The position numbers and the translations under genes were made by a program. Below the pieces are notes generated by a model that was not told the origin of the DNA, ran no database searches, and saw only the letters and a list, made by a program, of their open reading frames with translations. A DNA stretch of 16,673 nt from Anaerolineales bacterium. GTDB taxonomy: Bacteria > Chloroflexota > Anaerolineae > Anaerolineales > Villigracilaceae. The stretch lies in NCBI GenBank assembly GCA_016928525.1, contig JAFGKO010000102.1:1-16673 (forward strand). Reading direction: 5' to 3'. Below are positions 7,133-13,835 of the stretch, piece after piece (positions within the stretch are counted from its first letter, which is position 1; every line of letters starts with the position of its first letter).

Positions 7133-7291
7133 TCGGGTGGGTGGATGGTGAAATCCCTTCAATGGGGCGTGTCCCCTTTTAAGGGAGAAACCGCCGACCA
7201 AAAAGAATCAGCGGCTTCCTGGTCGGGGTGGGAGGACGGTGAAATCCCCTGAAAAGGGGAAACTGCTGACCATTCCTGATCAGCAGTTTAT
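7133..7291 (-). repeat. two tandem repeat units copying the 3' end of tRNA-Pro
   Basis: Reading away from the tRNA on the minus strand, unit 1 (7291-7220) and unit 2 (7219 to about 7133) share the same order: a 10-bp hairpin, a CCCC/GGGG hairpin, GATTTCACC(G/A)TCC and CCCACCC(C)GA. Unit 1 ends with the tRNA's own acceptor end and CCA: 7220-7237 matches 7292-7309 in 17 of 18 positions. The unit-1 hairpin is 7289-7280 with 7269-7260, the unit-2 hairpin 7217-7208 with 7197-7188. Their differences keep pairing in minus-strand RNA, including a T-A to C-G double change. They may act as terminators or processing signals of the tRNA transcript. They encode no protein. Confidence 0.7.
7260..7289 (-). 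terminator. hairpin directly downstream of tRNA-Pro
   Basis: On the minus strand AAACTGCTGA (7289-7280 read as complement) pairs perfectly over 10 bp with TCAGCAGTTT, with a 10-base loop, starting three bases after the tRNA CCA end. It is followed by TTT-CCCC-TTTT rather than a clean T-run, so termination may be weak or the hairpin may serve processing. Confidence 0.45.
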
Positions 7292-7367
7292 TGGTCGGGG
7301 TGGGCGGACTTGAACCGCCGGCCCCCGCGTCCCAAACGCGGTGCGCTGCCAACTGCGCTACACCCCG
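7292..7367 (-). tRNA. tRNA-Pro (anticodon UGG)
   Basis: The minus strand folds as a standard 76-base tRNA including an encoded CCA end. The acceptor arm is CGGGGTG (7367-7361) with CACCCCG (7302-7296), discriminator A and CCA (7294-7292). The anticodon arm is CCGCG-TTTGGGA-CGCGG, which places TGG at positions 34-36 and reads proline codons. The T arm is GGCGG-TTCAAGT-CCGCC. Its own promoter lies immediately upstream, so the primary transcript would have a leader of only about three bases. Its 3' end is partly duplicated in the repeat units downstream. Confidence 0.97.
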
Positions 7368-7376
7368 AGCGAGACG

Positions 7377-7405
7377 AGTATAATGCGAAGGTTGAAAAAT
7401 CGCAA
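7377..7405 (-). promoter_or_regulatory. promoter of tRNA-Pro
   Basis: On the minus strand TTGCGA (7405-7400), 17 bases and TATACT (7382-7377) form a good sigma-70 promoter. The start would be near 7370, three bases ahead of the mature tRNA. Its -10 box overlaps the plus-strand TATAAT of the divergent esterase gene. Confidence 0.75.
7379..7384 (+). promoter_or_regulatory. -10 box of the esterase gene
   Basis: A perfect TATAAT 32 bases before the likely ATG at 7417. No matching -35 box is present 16-18 bases upstream, where the tRNA gene lies, so the promoter may be weak or depend on other contacts. It overlaps the tRNA promoter's -10 box on the other strand. Confidence 0.5.
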
Positions 7406-7416
7406 GCAGATTGGAC

Positions 7417-8304
7417 ATGATGATACGCCTCGGTCGAACTCTCCTTCTCCTCCCGCTTCTGGCCGGACTTTGGGCCTGCTCGCCGTCGAGCGAGTCTATC
7501 CCCACGCCGACAGCACTTCCCGCCACTCCTACGTATACACCTACGCCGCCGCCACCTACGCCGATCCCGACAGCGACACCACTCGGTTGCCTGACTCAGC
7601 CTGGGCATGTCGAGCAAGGCAGCGTACAGGGAACCAACCCCCCGCAGGAATATCTGATCTACCTGCCACCGTGCTATGACGAGCAGCCAGATGAGCGTTA
7701 TCCCGTACTATATCTACTCCATGGACAAACCTACACCGATGACCAGTGGGTACGTCTCGGTGCAGTCACAGTCGCGGACAGGTTGATTCTGAGCGGTGAA
7801 GCCTCTCCTTTCATCATTGTTTTCCCCGATGACCGCTACTGGAATGTGCAGGCCGGGCCCGGGTTTGGACAACGCCTGGTGGATCACCTGATTCCTTATA
7901 TTGATCAAAACTACCGCACCCTCGCTGAGCGTGAGCATCGCGCCCTGGGCGGCATGTCGCGTGGAGCCGGTTGGGCTTTGCGGCTTGGCTTGCGGCGCTG
8001 GGAACTCTTCGGGACCCTGGGACTGCACTCCCTGGCGGCCTTCGCCGACGACCGTCCGTTTTTGGGCGATTGGTTGGAGGTTATTCCTCCCGAATCCTGG
8101 CCCAATATCTTCATCGATACGGGCGAGAGCGACCAGGAGTTGGGCTTCAACTCCCTGTTCGAGAGCACGCTCACACAGCTTGGAATCCCACATGAATGGC
8201 ACCTGTATCCCGGTGCTCATGATGAGCTATATTGGCAGGCTCATGTAGAAGAGTATCTGCGCTGGTACACAGAAATCTGGAGCCTCCAGGCAGCAGAACA
8301 ATAA
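7417..8304 (+). CDS. secreted lipoprotein esterase (alpha/beta hydrolase, esterase D type)
   Basis: The product (295 residues from ATG 7417; an upstream TTG at 7411 and an ATG at 7420 are alternatives) starts with a lipoprotein signal peptide, LLLLPLLAGLWAC, giving a lipidated Cys at 21. Then comes a Pro/Thr-rich linker of about 35 residues that tethers the domain outside the membrane. The rest is an alpha/beta hydrolase of the putative-esterase family: strand VLYLLHG, a nucleophile elbow GMSRG with S181, an acid near FIDTGESD (D234 or D239) and catalytic H268 in GAHDELYW. This family includes feruloyl and acetyl-xylan esterases and S-formylglutathione hydrolase; the natural ester is unknown. 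The gene is divergent from tRNA-Pro and ends 16 bases before gatC. Confidence 0.85.
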   Translation: MMIRLGRTLLLLPLLAGLWACSPSSESIPTPTALPATPTYTPTPPPPTPIPTATPLGCLTQPGHVEQGSVQGTNPPQEYLIYLPPCYDEQPDERYPVLYLLHGQTYTDDQWVRLGAVTVADRLILSGEASPFIIVFPDDRYWNVQAGPGFGQRLVDHLIPYIDQNYRTLAEREHRALGGMSRGAGWALRLGLRRWELFGTLGLHSLAAFADDRPFLGDWLEVIPPESWPNIFIDTGESDQELGFNSLFESTLTQLGIPHEWHLYPGAHDELYWQAHVEEYLRWYTEIWSLQAAEQ

Positions 8305-8308
8305 CAGG

Positions 8309-8314
8309 TATAAT
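8309..8314 (+). promoter_or_regulatory. -10 box placing the gatC start at its ATG
   Basis: A perfect TATAAT followed by six bases and the gatC ATG at 8321, so the transcript would begin at or next to the start codon. No Shine-Dalgarno sequence and no -35 box are visible. Confidence 0.5.
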
Positions 8315-8320
8315 TTCGCC

Positions 8321-8608
8321 ATGCCACTCTCCCTACAAGAAGTCGAGCATATCGCCAAGCTGGCCCGCCTGGAATTAACCGACGGGCAAAAAGCGCGTTA
8401 CCGCGAACAGTTAGAGGCCATTCTTGACCATGTTGCCAAGCTACAGGAACTGGATACGACGGATGTACCTCCCACCGCCAGCGTCTCAGTAGGGCAAATG
8501 CCGCTCCGCGTGGACGAGTCGCGTCCTGGCCTGTCGACCAGCGCCTTGCTCGAAAATGCCCCGCAACAAGCTGACGGTCAGTTCCAAATCCCACCTGTTT
8601 TCGAATAG
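8321..8608 (+). CDS. gatC: Asp-tRNA(Asn)/Glu-tRNA(Gln) amidotransferase subunit C
   Basis: GatC is the small subunit that holds GatA and GatB together in the GatCAB complex, which converts misacylated Glu-tRNA(Gln) or Asp-tRNA(Asn) to the correct product. The 95-residue length and sequence fit: LQEVEHIAKLARLELTDGQK near residues 5-24, the coiled helix LEAILDHVAKLQELDTTDV, and the C-terminal ENAPQQADGQFQIPPVFE that wraps on GatA. It is followed after 24 bases by gatA. A TATAAT six bases before the ATG and absence of a ribosome binding site suggest its own, leaderless promoter. gatB is not in the window. Confidence 0.95.
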   Translation: MPLSLQEVEHIAKLARLELTDGQKARYREQLEAILDHVAKLQELDTTDVPPTASVSVGQMPLRVDESRPGLSTSALLENAPQQADGQFQIPPVFE

Positions 8609-8632
8609 CATTTGTTCGAGATTTGATTTTTT

Positions 8633-10105
8633 ATGTCATCCCTTACTGAGCTCAGTCTAAAAGAGATGCAGACCGGTCTGCGCGAGGGCCAATTCTCCAG
8701 CCGTGAGTTGGTAGAGGCCGCTTTGGAACGCATTAAGCAATTGGAACCTTCCCTGCACACGTTTTTGCACGTGGCCGAATCGGCTTTGCAGCACGCGGAA
8801 GAGGCTGATAGACAATTGACAAGTGATAGACAACAACTGCCTCTAGCAGGAATCCCAATCGCCGTTAAAGATGTGCTGACTGTTGAAGGCATGCCTGCCA
8901 CGGCCGGCTCGAAGATCCTTGAAGGCTTTATGCCACCCTATACGGCTACGACCGTCAAAAAGTTGCAGGAAGCCGGGACCATCATAATTGGCAAAACCAA
9001 CATGGATGAGTTTGCAATGGGCTCTTCGACCGAAAACTCGGCTTATGGCGCGACTTACAATCCCTGGGATCTCACACGCGTGCCGGGCGGTTCTTCGGGC
9101 GGTTCGGCGGCAGCCGTGGCAGCGCGGCTTGTCCCGGTGGCGCTGGGCACAGATACGGGCGGCTCGGTGCGCCAACCAGCCTCGTTCTGTGGAGTGACCG
9201 GGTTGAAGCCAACCTATGGCCGTGTCTCACGCTATGGGTTGATCGCTTTCGGCTCCTCTCTGGACTGTGTGGGTGCCTTCGGGCGTACAGCCGAGGATGT
9301 GGCGGTCATCTTCGAAATCATGGCCGGGCACGACCCGCTGGATGCGACCTCGGCGGAGGTGGAAGTGGTCTCGATACGCCCAACGAACACGGGCTACTCG
9401 ACCGACGCGCCCCTACGAGGGTTGAGAATCGGCGTCCCACAGGAATACTTCATCGAGGGCATGCAGGCCGAAGTCCAGGAAAAGACGCGGGCGGCTATCG
9501 CGCAGTTGGAGTCGCTCGGCGCAGAAGTCCAGGAAATCAGCCTGCCGCATACCGAGTACGCATTGCCCGTCTACTATATTCTGGCCCCTGCGGAGGCTTC
9601 GGCCAACCTGGCGCGTTTCGACGGTGTCCGCTATGGCCCGCGCGTGCAGGCAGACTCGCTCTGGGAAGTGTTCTTCAAAACACGCGGAGAGAAGTTTGGC
9701 GCGGAAGTGACGCGGCGCATCATGCTGGGGACCTATGCGCTTTCGGCAGGCTATTATGATGCGTATTATGGACAAGCGCAGAAGGTGCGCACGCTCATCA
9801 AACGGGATTTTGAAACTGCGTTCGAGAAAGTGGACTTGATCGCCTGCCCGTCTGCGCCAACGACAGCCTTTAAAATTGGCGCGCACACGGGTGACCCGCT
9901 GGCAATGTATCTGGAAGATGTCTTTACCCTGCCGGCCAGCCTGGCGGGCGTGCCGGGAATTTCGTTCCCGGTGGGATTTGATAGCATAGGATTACCGATT
10001 GGTATGCAGTTGCTGGCGTCACATTTCCGCGAGGATTTGTTGTTCAGAGCGACGTATGCCTACCAGCAAGCGACGGATTGGCATAAACAAAAGCCGAATA
10101 TGTGA
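8633..10105 (+). CDS. gatA: Asp-tRNA(Asn)/Glu-tRNA(Gln) amidotransferase subunit A
   Basis: GatA is the amidase subunit that frees ammonia from glutamine and passes it to GatB. The 490 residues match the full length of the family. The Ser-cisSer-Lys triad is intact: K79 in IAVKDV, S154 in the PGGSSGGSAAAVAA amidase signature and S178 in TDTGGSVRQPAS, at the same positions as in the Staphylococcus aureus enzyme. NMDEFAMGSSTENSAYG and GRVSRYGLIAFGSSLD are further GatA-type motifs that separate it from generic amidases. The ATG at 8633 lacks a strong ribosome binding site, so it is probably translated together with gatC. The gene ends with TGA (10103-10105), four bases before a palindromic element that separates it from galE. 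Confidence 0.96.
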   Translation: MSSLTELSLKEMQTGLREGQFSSRELVEAALERIKQLEPSLHTFLHVAESALQHAEEADRQLTSDRQQLPLAGIPIAVKDVLTVEGMPATAGSKILEGFMPPYTATTVKKLQEAGTIIIGKTNMDEFAMGSSTENSAYGATYNPWDLTRVPGGSSGGSAAAVAARLVPVALGTDTGGSVRQPASFCGVTGLKPTYGRVSRYGLIAFGSSLDCVGAFGRTAEDVAVIFEIMAGHDPLDATSAEVEVVSIRPTNTGYSTDAPLRGLRIGVPQEYFIEGMQAEVQEKTRAAIAQLESLGAEVQEISLPHTEYALPVYYILAPAEASANLARFDGVRYGPRVQADSLWEVFFKTRGEKFGAEVTRRIMLGTYALSAGYYDAYYGQAQKVRTLIKRDFETAFEKVDLIACPSAPTTAFKIGAHTGDPLAMYLEDVFTLPASLAGVPGISFPVGFDSIGLPIGMQLLASHFREDLLFRATYAYQQATDWHKQKPNM

Positions 10106-10109
10106 TTTA

Positions 10110-10138
10110 GTAGGGGCAAGTCTGAGACTTGCCCCTAC
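10110..10138. repeat. palindromic element 2
   Basis: GTAGGGGCAAGTCT (10110-10123) and its exact reverse complement (10125-10138) flank a single G. It lies four bases after the gatA stop and is followed at once by GGAGG (10139-10143), the ribosome binding site of galE. It shares the TAGGG arm ends and the GTCTGAGAC centre with the element at 13830. There is no T-run after it, so termination is uncertain. Confidence 0.85.
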
Positions 10139-10147
10139 GGAGGAATG

Positions 10148-11125
10148 ATGAACATTTTCGTTACAGGCGGCGCAGGTTATATCGGCTCGGCCACGGTAGA
10201 AGCATTACTCAAAGCCGAACACACGGTCACAGTGTATGATTCGCTCGTCACTGGTCACAGACAGGCTGTACCAGATGGCGCACGCTTTATCCATGCTTCG
10301 CTGGAAGACAGCCACGCGCTGGCCGAAGCGCTGACCGCCGAAAAAATCGACGCGGTCATGCACTTTGCAGCCTTTATCGAGGCAGGCGAAAGCATGAAAA
10401 ATCCCGGCCGCTTCTATCAAAACAATCTGGTCAATTCGTTGCACCTGATCGAGAAGGCCGTTAAGGCAGGCGTGGAACGCTTTGTGTTATCGTCTACGGC
10501 AGCCGTGTACAAGTCTAGCGATGAGCCGCTTACCGAAGATTCTCCCCTCGGCCCGACCAATGTGTACGGGCACACCAAGTTGGTGATCGAGGAAACACTG
10601 GACTGGTATCGCCAGATCCATGGCTTGCATTATGCTGCGTTGCGCTATTTCAATGCTTGCGGCGCGTTACCGGGACGCGGCGAGGCGCACCAACCTGAAT
10701 CGCACCTGATCCCGCGTGTGTTGAGCGTCCCGCTGGGAAAAATGGAAGCGGCCAATATCAACGGGAATGATTACCCCACTCCGGATGGCACCTGCATCCG
10801 TGATTACATCCACATTGCGGACCTGGTTTCGGCGCACTTGCTGGCGCTCGATGCGCTGGGAGAACGTGATCGGCTGGTCTATAACCTTGGAAACGGAAGC
10901 GGGTACTCGGTCCGCGAGGTGATCGAGACAGCGCGCGCTGTGACGGGTCACCCGATCCCGGTCATTGAGTCGCCTCGGCGTCCCGGTGATCCGGCTCGTC
11001 TGGTTGCTTCATCCAAAAAAATCCGCCACGAACTGGGTTGGGAACCACAACATCCCGATTTGAAAGGCATTATCTCGAGCGCCTGGGAGTGGCACAAATC
11101 GCACCCGAGAGGTTACGAATCATGA
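10148..11125 (+). CDS. galE: UDP-glucose 4-epimerase
   Basis: An extended short-chain dehydrogenase that interconverts UDP-glucose and UDP-galactose with bound NAD. The 325-residue protein starts MNIFVTGGAGYIGS with the Rossmann GxxGxxG motif. It has SST at 115-117 and the catalytic pair Y140/K144 in YGHTK. The substrate-loop sequence ACGALPGRGEAHQPESHLIP and NDYPTPDGTCIRDYIHIADL are typical of GalE rather than other sugar epimerases. I prefer ATG 10148 over ATG 10145 because GGAGG ends at 10143, leaving four rather than one base. Its stop overlaps the next start as ATGA, so it is coupled to the hydrolase. UDP-galactose made here would serve cell-surface glycans, and possibly galactose use. 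Confidence 0.92.
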   Translation: MNIFVTGGAGYIGSATVEALLKAEHTVTVYDSLVTGHRQAVPDGARFIHASLEDSHALAEALTAEKIDAVMHFAAFIEAGESMKNPGRFYQNNLVNSLHLIEKAVKAGVERFVLSSTAAVYKSSDEPLTEDSPLGPTNVYGHTKLVIEETLDWYRQIHGLHYAALRYFNACGALPGRGEAHQPESHLIPRVLSVPLGKMEAANINGNDYPTPDGTCIRDYIHIADLVSAHLLALDALGERDRLVYNLGNGSGYSVREVIETARAVTGHPIPVIESPRRPGDPARLVASSKKIRHELGWEPQHPDLKGIISSAWEWHKSHPRGYES

Positions 11126-11814
11126 CATTTTCTTTCCATCGTATCCCAGTCGGTATCGACAATTGTTTCTTGCTGCGCGGCGAGCGGACCGTGCTCATCG
11201 ATGGCGGCGCTCCCTTTGGGGCGGGCGCTTTCGTGCGCATTATGCGGCAACTGGGCGTCGATCCGCAGGAAATCGAACTCGTGCTCCTGACACACGGTCA
11301 TTGGGATCACATCGCATCCCTGGGTTTTGTGCTGGAGCAGAGCGGGGCCAAAGTAGCTGTTCACCGCAATGACCAGGCCTGGGTCGAGGCTGGAACGCCG
11401 CCGTTTCCACCGGGAGTGAATTCCTATGGGCGCGGCATGATCTGGCTGGCGGAACGTCTTATTCATCCGAAATTGCCGCCCGTCAAAATTGACGTCGTGC
11501 TGGGCGATGAGGGTATGTCTCTGGCCGAGTATGGCATTCCGGGCAAGGTGGTCCATACACCGGGGCACACGCAAGGGTCGGTCATGGTTTTATTGGAAAC
11601 CGGTGAGGCCTTTGTGGGCGATATGGCCATGAATGCCTGGTTCTTGCGGCGAACGCCCGGCTTGCCCGTTCTGGCCGAGGATCTTGATATGGTCGTCGAG
11701 AGCTGGAAAAAGGTCCTGCCGACGGGTATCCAACGAATTTATCCGGCGCATGGCATGGACTTTCCCGCCGATGTTATTCAAAAAGAAATCCTCGCTTACG
11801 AGGCAATGCAATGA
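11122..11814 (+). CDS. metallo-beta-lactamase-fold hydrolase
   Basis: The 230-residue protein carries the full zinc-binding set of the glyoxalase II-like superfamily: THGHWDH with H58, H60, D62 and H63, then H149 in HTPGHTQGS, D167 in VGDMAM and H210 in PAHG. Both zinc sites are therefore expected to be filled. The early strand DNCFLLRGERTVLIDGG is the usual start of the fold. No signal peptide is present, so it is cytoplasmic. The superfamily includes thioesterases, glyoxalases and lactonases, and the substrate cannot be told. The start at 11122 overlaps the galE stop as ATGA, with GAGAGG upstream; a longer frame from 11038 would run far into galE. Its own stop overlaps the next start in the same way. 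Confidence 0.9.
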   Translation: MTFSFHRIPVGIDNCFLLRGERTVLIDGGAPFGAGAFVRIMRQLGVDPQEIELVLLTHGHWDHIASLGFVLEQSGAKVAVHRNDQAWVEAGTPPFPPGVNSYGRGMIWLAERLIHPKLPPVKIDVVLGDEGMSLAEYGIPGKVVHTPGHTQGSVMVLLETGEAFVGDMAMNAWFLRRTPGLPVLAEDLDMVVESWKKVLPTGIQRIYPAHGMDFPADVIQKEILAYEAMQ

Positions 11815-12455
11815 CATTTCTGGTTGTGCTCATCGGCTGGATTTTCTCACTTTGTCTGCACGAATTCTCACACGCGCTGGTGGCCTACCTGGGCGGCGAC
11901 TGGACCGTGCGCGACAAAGGCTACCTGACCTTCAACCCGCTCAAGTACACACACCCGGTCTATTCGTTGCTGCTGCCCCTGCTCTTCCTGGTGATGGGCG
12001 GGATTGGTTTGCCCGGCGGCGCTGTATACATCGAGACTTGGCGACTGCGCAGCAAACGCTGGGTCAGCGCGGTTTCGCTGGCGGGGCCGCTCTCGAACCT
12101 GCTCCTGGCCCTCATCCTGGCCTTGCTCCTGCGCTTTGCTCCCATTGATTTCTCCGGCGCCTGGCCGGGACTGGCCTTCCTGGCGCTTTTGCAGGTGACG
12201 GCAGTTGTGCTCAATCTTATCCCTGTGCCGCCCTTTGACGGATTCGGGGCTATCGAGCCGCACCTGAACGAACCTGTCCGCATGCAGTTTGCGCAGTTCC
12301 GCGGCGCGTTTATCTGGATCGTGTTCCTGGTGCTTTGGTACGTGCCGTTTATCAACAACCTGTTCTGGGGGTTAATATTTTCCATTTCCCAGTTTATTGG
12401 CATTCCGCTCACATTGGCGGCGACAGGCCTCGATCAATTCCTATTCTGGCGCTGA
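11811..12455 (+). CDS. site-2 protease family (M50) membrane metalloprotease
   Basis: A 214-residue, strongly hydrophobic protein with the intramembrane zinc protease motifs HEFSH (H17, E18, H21) in the first helix and NLIPVPPFDGFG with the third ligand D143. AGPLSNLLLALI (91-102) is another S2P-type signature. Four to five further membrane segments follow, and there is no PDZ domain, placing it among the small M50 proteases. Family members cleave membrane-embedded substrates such as anti-sigma factors; the target is not evident here. Its ATG overlaps the stop of the hydrolase gene as ATGA, so galE, the hydrolase and this protease form a translationally coupled set. A weak terminator follows. 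Confidence 0.88.
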   Translation: MTFLVVLIGWIFSLCLHEFSHALVAYLGGDWTVRDKGYLTFNPLKYTHPVYSLLLPLLFLVMGGIGLPGGAVYIETWRLRSKRWVSAVSLAGPLSNLLLALILALLLRFAPIDFSGAWPGLAFLALLQVTAVVLNLIPVPPFDGFGAIEPHLNEPVRMQFAQFRGAFIWIVFLVLWYVPFINNLFWGLIFSISQFIGIPLTLAATGLDQFLFWR

Positions 12456-12473
12456 AGCAAACTCTAAACGAGT

Positions 12474-12490
12474 CCCATCAGTGGGTTTTT
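12474..12490 (+). terminator. weak intrinsic terminator after the protease gene
   Basis: CCCA-TCAG-TGGG (12474-12485) followed by TTTTT (12486-12490), 19 bases after the stop codon. The stem has only four pairs, extended at best by wobble pairs, so it may be inefficient. Confidence 0.4.
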
Positions 12491-12507
12491 GCAAGGGCAA
12501 TAATATA

Positions 12508-12536
12508 TTTACAAATCGGATAAATTAGAGTATAAT
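12508..12536 (+). promoter_or_regulatory. promoter of the NADH dehydrogenase gene
   Basis: TTTACA (12508-12513) matches the -35 consensus in five of six positions. It is followed by 17 bases and a perfect TATAAT (12531-12536). The start would be near 12543, inside the Rex-like operator, leaving a leader of about 45 bases with GAGG (12580-12583) before the ATG. Confidence 0.85.
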
Positions 12537-12538
12537 TA

Positions 12539-12556
12539 TTGTGTATTATTTCACAA
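12539..12556 (+). promoter_or_regulatory. Rex-like operator over the ndh transcription start
   Basis: TTGTGTATTATTTCACAA fits the Rex consensus TTGTGAA-N4-TTCACAA in 13 of 14 defined positions. It begins two bases after the -10 box and covers the predicted start, a repressing position. Rex senses the NADH/NAD+ ratio, and ndh is a known Rex target in Bacillus. The rex gene itself is not in the window. Confidence 0.75.
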
Positions 12557-12587
12557 ACTTTATGCGCTTAGAAAGCAGTGAGGTTTT

Positions 12588-13835
12588 ATGAAACCACTTC
12601 CCCATGTCGTCGTCATCGGTGCCGGGTTTGGCGGGCTGGATGCTGTGAAACGACTGGCAAAAGCGCCGGTGCAAATCACACTAATTGATCGACACAACTA
12701 CCACCTGTTCCAGCCTTTGCTGTACCAAGTAGCGATTGCAGGACTCTCGCCGGTGCAGATCGCGTATCCGGTGCGGGCCATTTTCCACCGCCAACACAAT
12801 CTGAATTTCCTGATGGGCGAAGTATTGGATATCGACTTCGGTACCCAGCAGGTAATAACAGAACACAAAACGTTGAAGTATGACTACCTGATCCTGGCTC
12901 CGGGCAGCCGCACTAATTTTTTCGGCATGCAGTCGATTGAAAAGAACGGTCACGAGATGAAGGATATTTCCAGCGCCGTTGCGACCCGCAATCACCTGCT
13001 GAAATTGTTCGAAAAAGCCAGTCGCAAGTCGGATCCGGATGCGCGCCGCGCCATGCTGACCTTTGTGGTAGTTGGCGGCGGCCCGACCGGCGTCGAGAGT
13101 GCCGGGGCGCTGGCCGAGTTGATCCGTTTGGTATTGAGCAAAGATTACCCCCAGATGGACCTGAAGGATGCACGGGTGATCCTGATCGAGGCCAGCAATC
13201 ATTTGATGCCCAATATCTATCCGCGCAACTTGCAGGCCGCAACCCTGAAACTGTTGCGCCGCAAGCATGTCAGCGTCCGGCTGCGCGCGAAAGTCACCAG
13301 GTTTGATGGGAAGAGGGTAACACTCGAAGACGATGAGCCCATCTCAGCTCACACTCTAATTTGGACAGCCGGCGTGCGGGTTGCAAAGCTAATCGAAAAA
13401 CTGGAGGCGGCAAAAGGAGCCGGAGGAAGGATGATCGTCAAGCCGACTTTGCAACTCCCTGGCTATCCCGAAGTCTATGTGATTGGGGATGCTGCTTATC
13501 TGGAGGATAAACAGGGGCAGCCTTTACCCTTGCTGGCGACAGTTGCCCAGCAACAAGCGCAACATGCCGCCAGGAGTATCCACGGCGAGCTACGTGAGCG
13601 ACCGCCAAAGCCATTTTATTACAAGGATCCCGGTTTGCTTGCTACTGTTGGCCGCAATGCGGCTGTCGCCCGCTTGTGGGGTATCTCGTTCAGCGGATTG
13701 ATCGCCTGGCTGATTTGGGTCGGCCTGCACATCTATCGTCTGATCGGATTCCGTAACCGGCTGATCGTGATGCTCAACTGGGCCTGGGATTATTTCTTCT
13801 ATGACAGCCAGGTACGGTTGATTACAAAGGAGTAG
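12588..13835 (+). CDS. ndh: type II NADH dehydrogenase (NDH-2)
   Basis: A single-subunit, non-proton-pumping NADH:quinone oxidoreductase on the inner face of the membrane. The 415 residues contain the FAD-binding GAGFGG (11-16), the NADH-binding GGGPTG (163-168), the second FAD motif GDAAY with D301, and the quinone-site pattern AQQQAQHAA shortly after. The C-terminal 50 residues (GLIAWLIWVGLHIYRLIGF...WAWDYFFYD) are the aromatic amphipathic region that attaches NDH-2 to the membrane. Start: GAGG four bases before ATG 12588. The promoter has a near-consensus -35/-10 pair and an overlapping Rex-like site, so expression should rise when NADH accumulates. The TAG stop lies in the palindromic element at 13830. 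A ferredoxin- or sulfide-quinone reductase is less likely given the motifs. Confidence 0.93.
   Translation: MKPLPHVVVIGAGFGGLDAVKRLAKAPVQITLIDRHNYHLFQPLLYQVAIAGLSPVQIAYPVRAIFHRQHNLNFLMGEVLDIDFGTQQVITEHKTLKYDYLILAPGSRTNFFGMQSIEKNGHEMKDISSAVATRNHLLKLFEKASRKSDPDARRAMLTFVVVGGGPTGVESAGALAELIRLVLSKDYPQMDLKDARVILIEASNHLMPNIYPRNLQAATLKLLRRKHVSVRLRAKVTRFDGKRVTLEDDEPISAHTLIWTAGVRVAKLIEKLEAAKGAGGRMIVKPTLQLPGYPEVYVIGDAAYLEDKQGQPLPLLATVAQQQAQHAARSIHGELRERPPKPFYYKDPGLLATVGRNAAVARLWGISFSGLIAWLIWVGLHIYRLIGFRNRLIVMLNWAWDYFFYDSQVRLITKE

Noticed and set aside
7220..7309. attL/attR pair of an integrated island at tRNA-Pro
   Set aside because: The two copies of the tRNA end are only 72 bases apart, with no integrase or cargo; a tandem duplication explains them better, though a scar of an old event is not excluded.
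7179..7526. 115-codon minus-strand frame across tRNA-Pro
   Set aside because: It passes through the tRNA gene, its promoter and the repeat units, and its translated text reflects the tRNA sequence.
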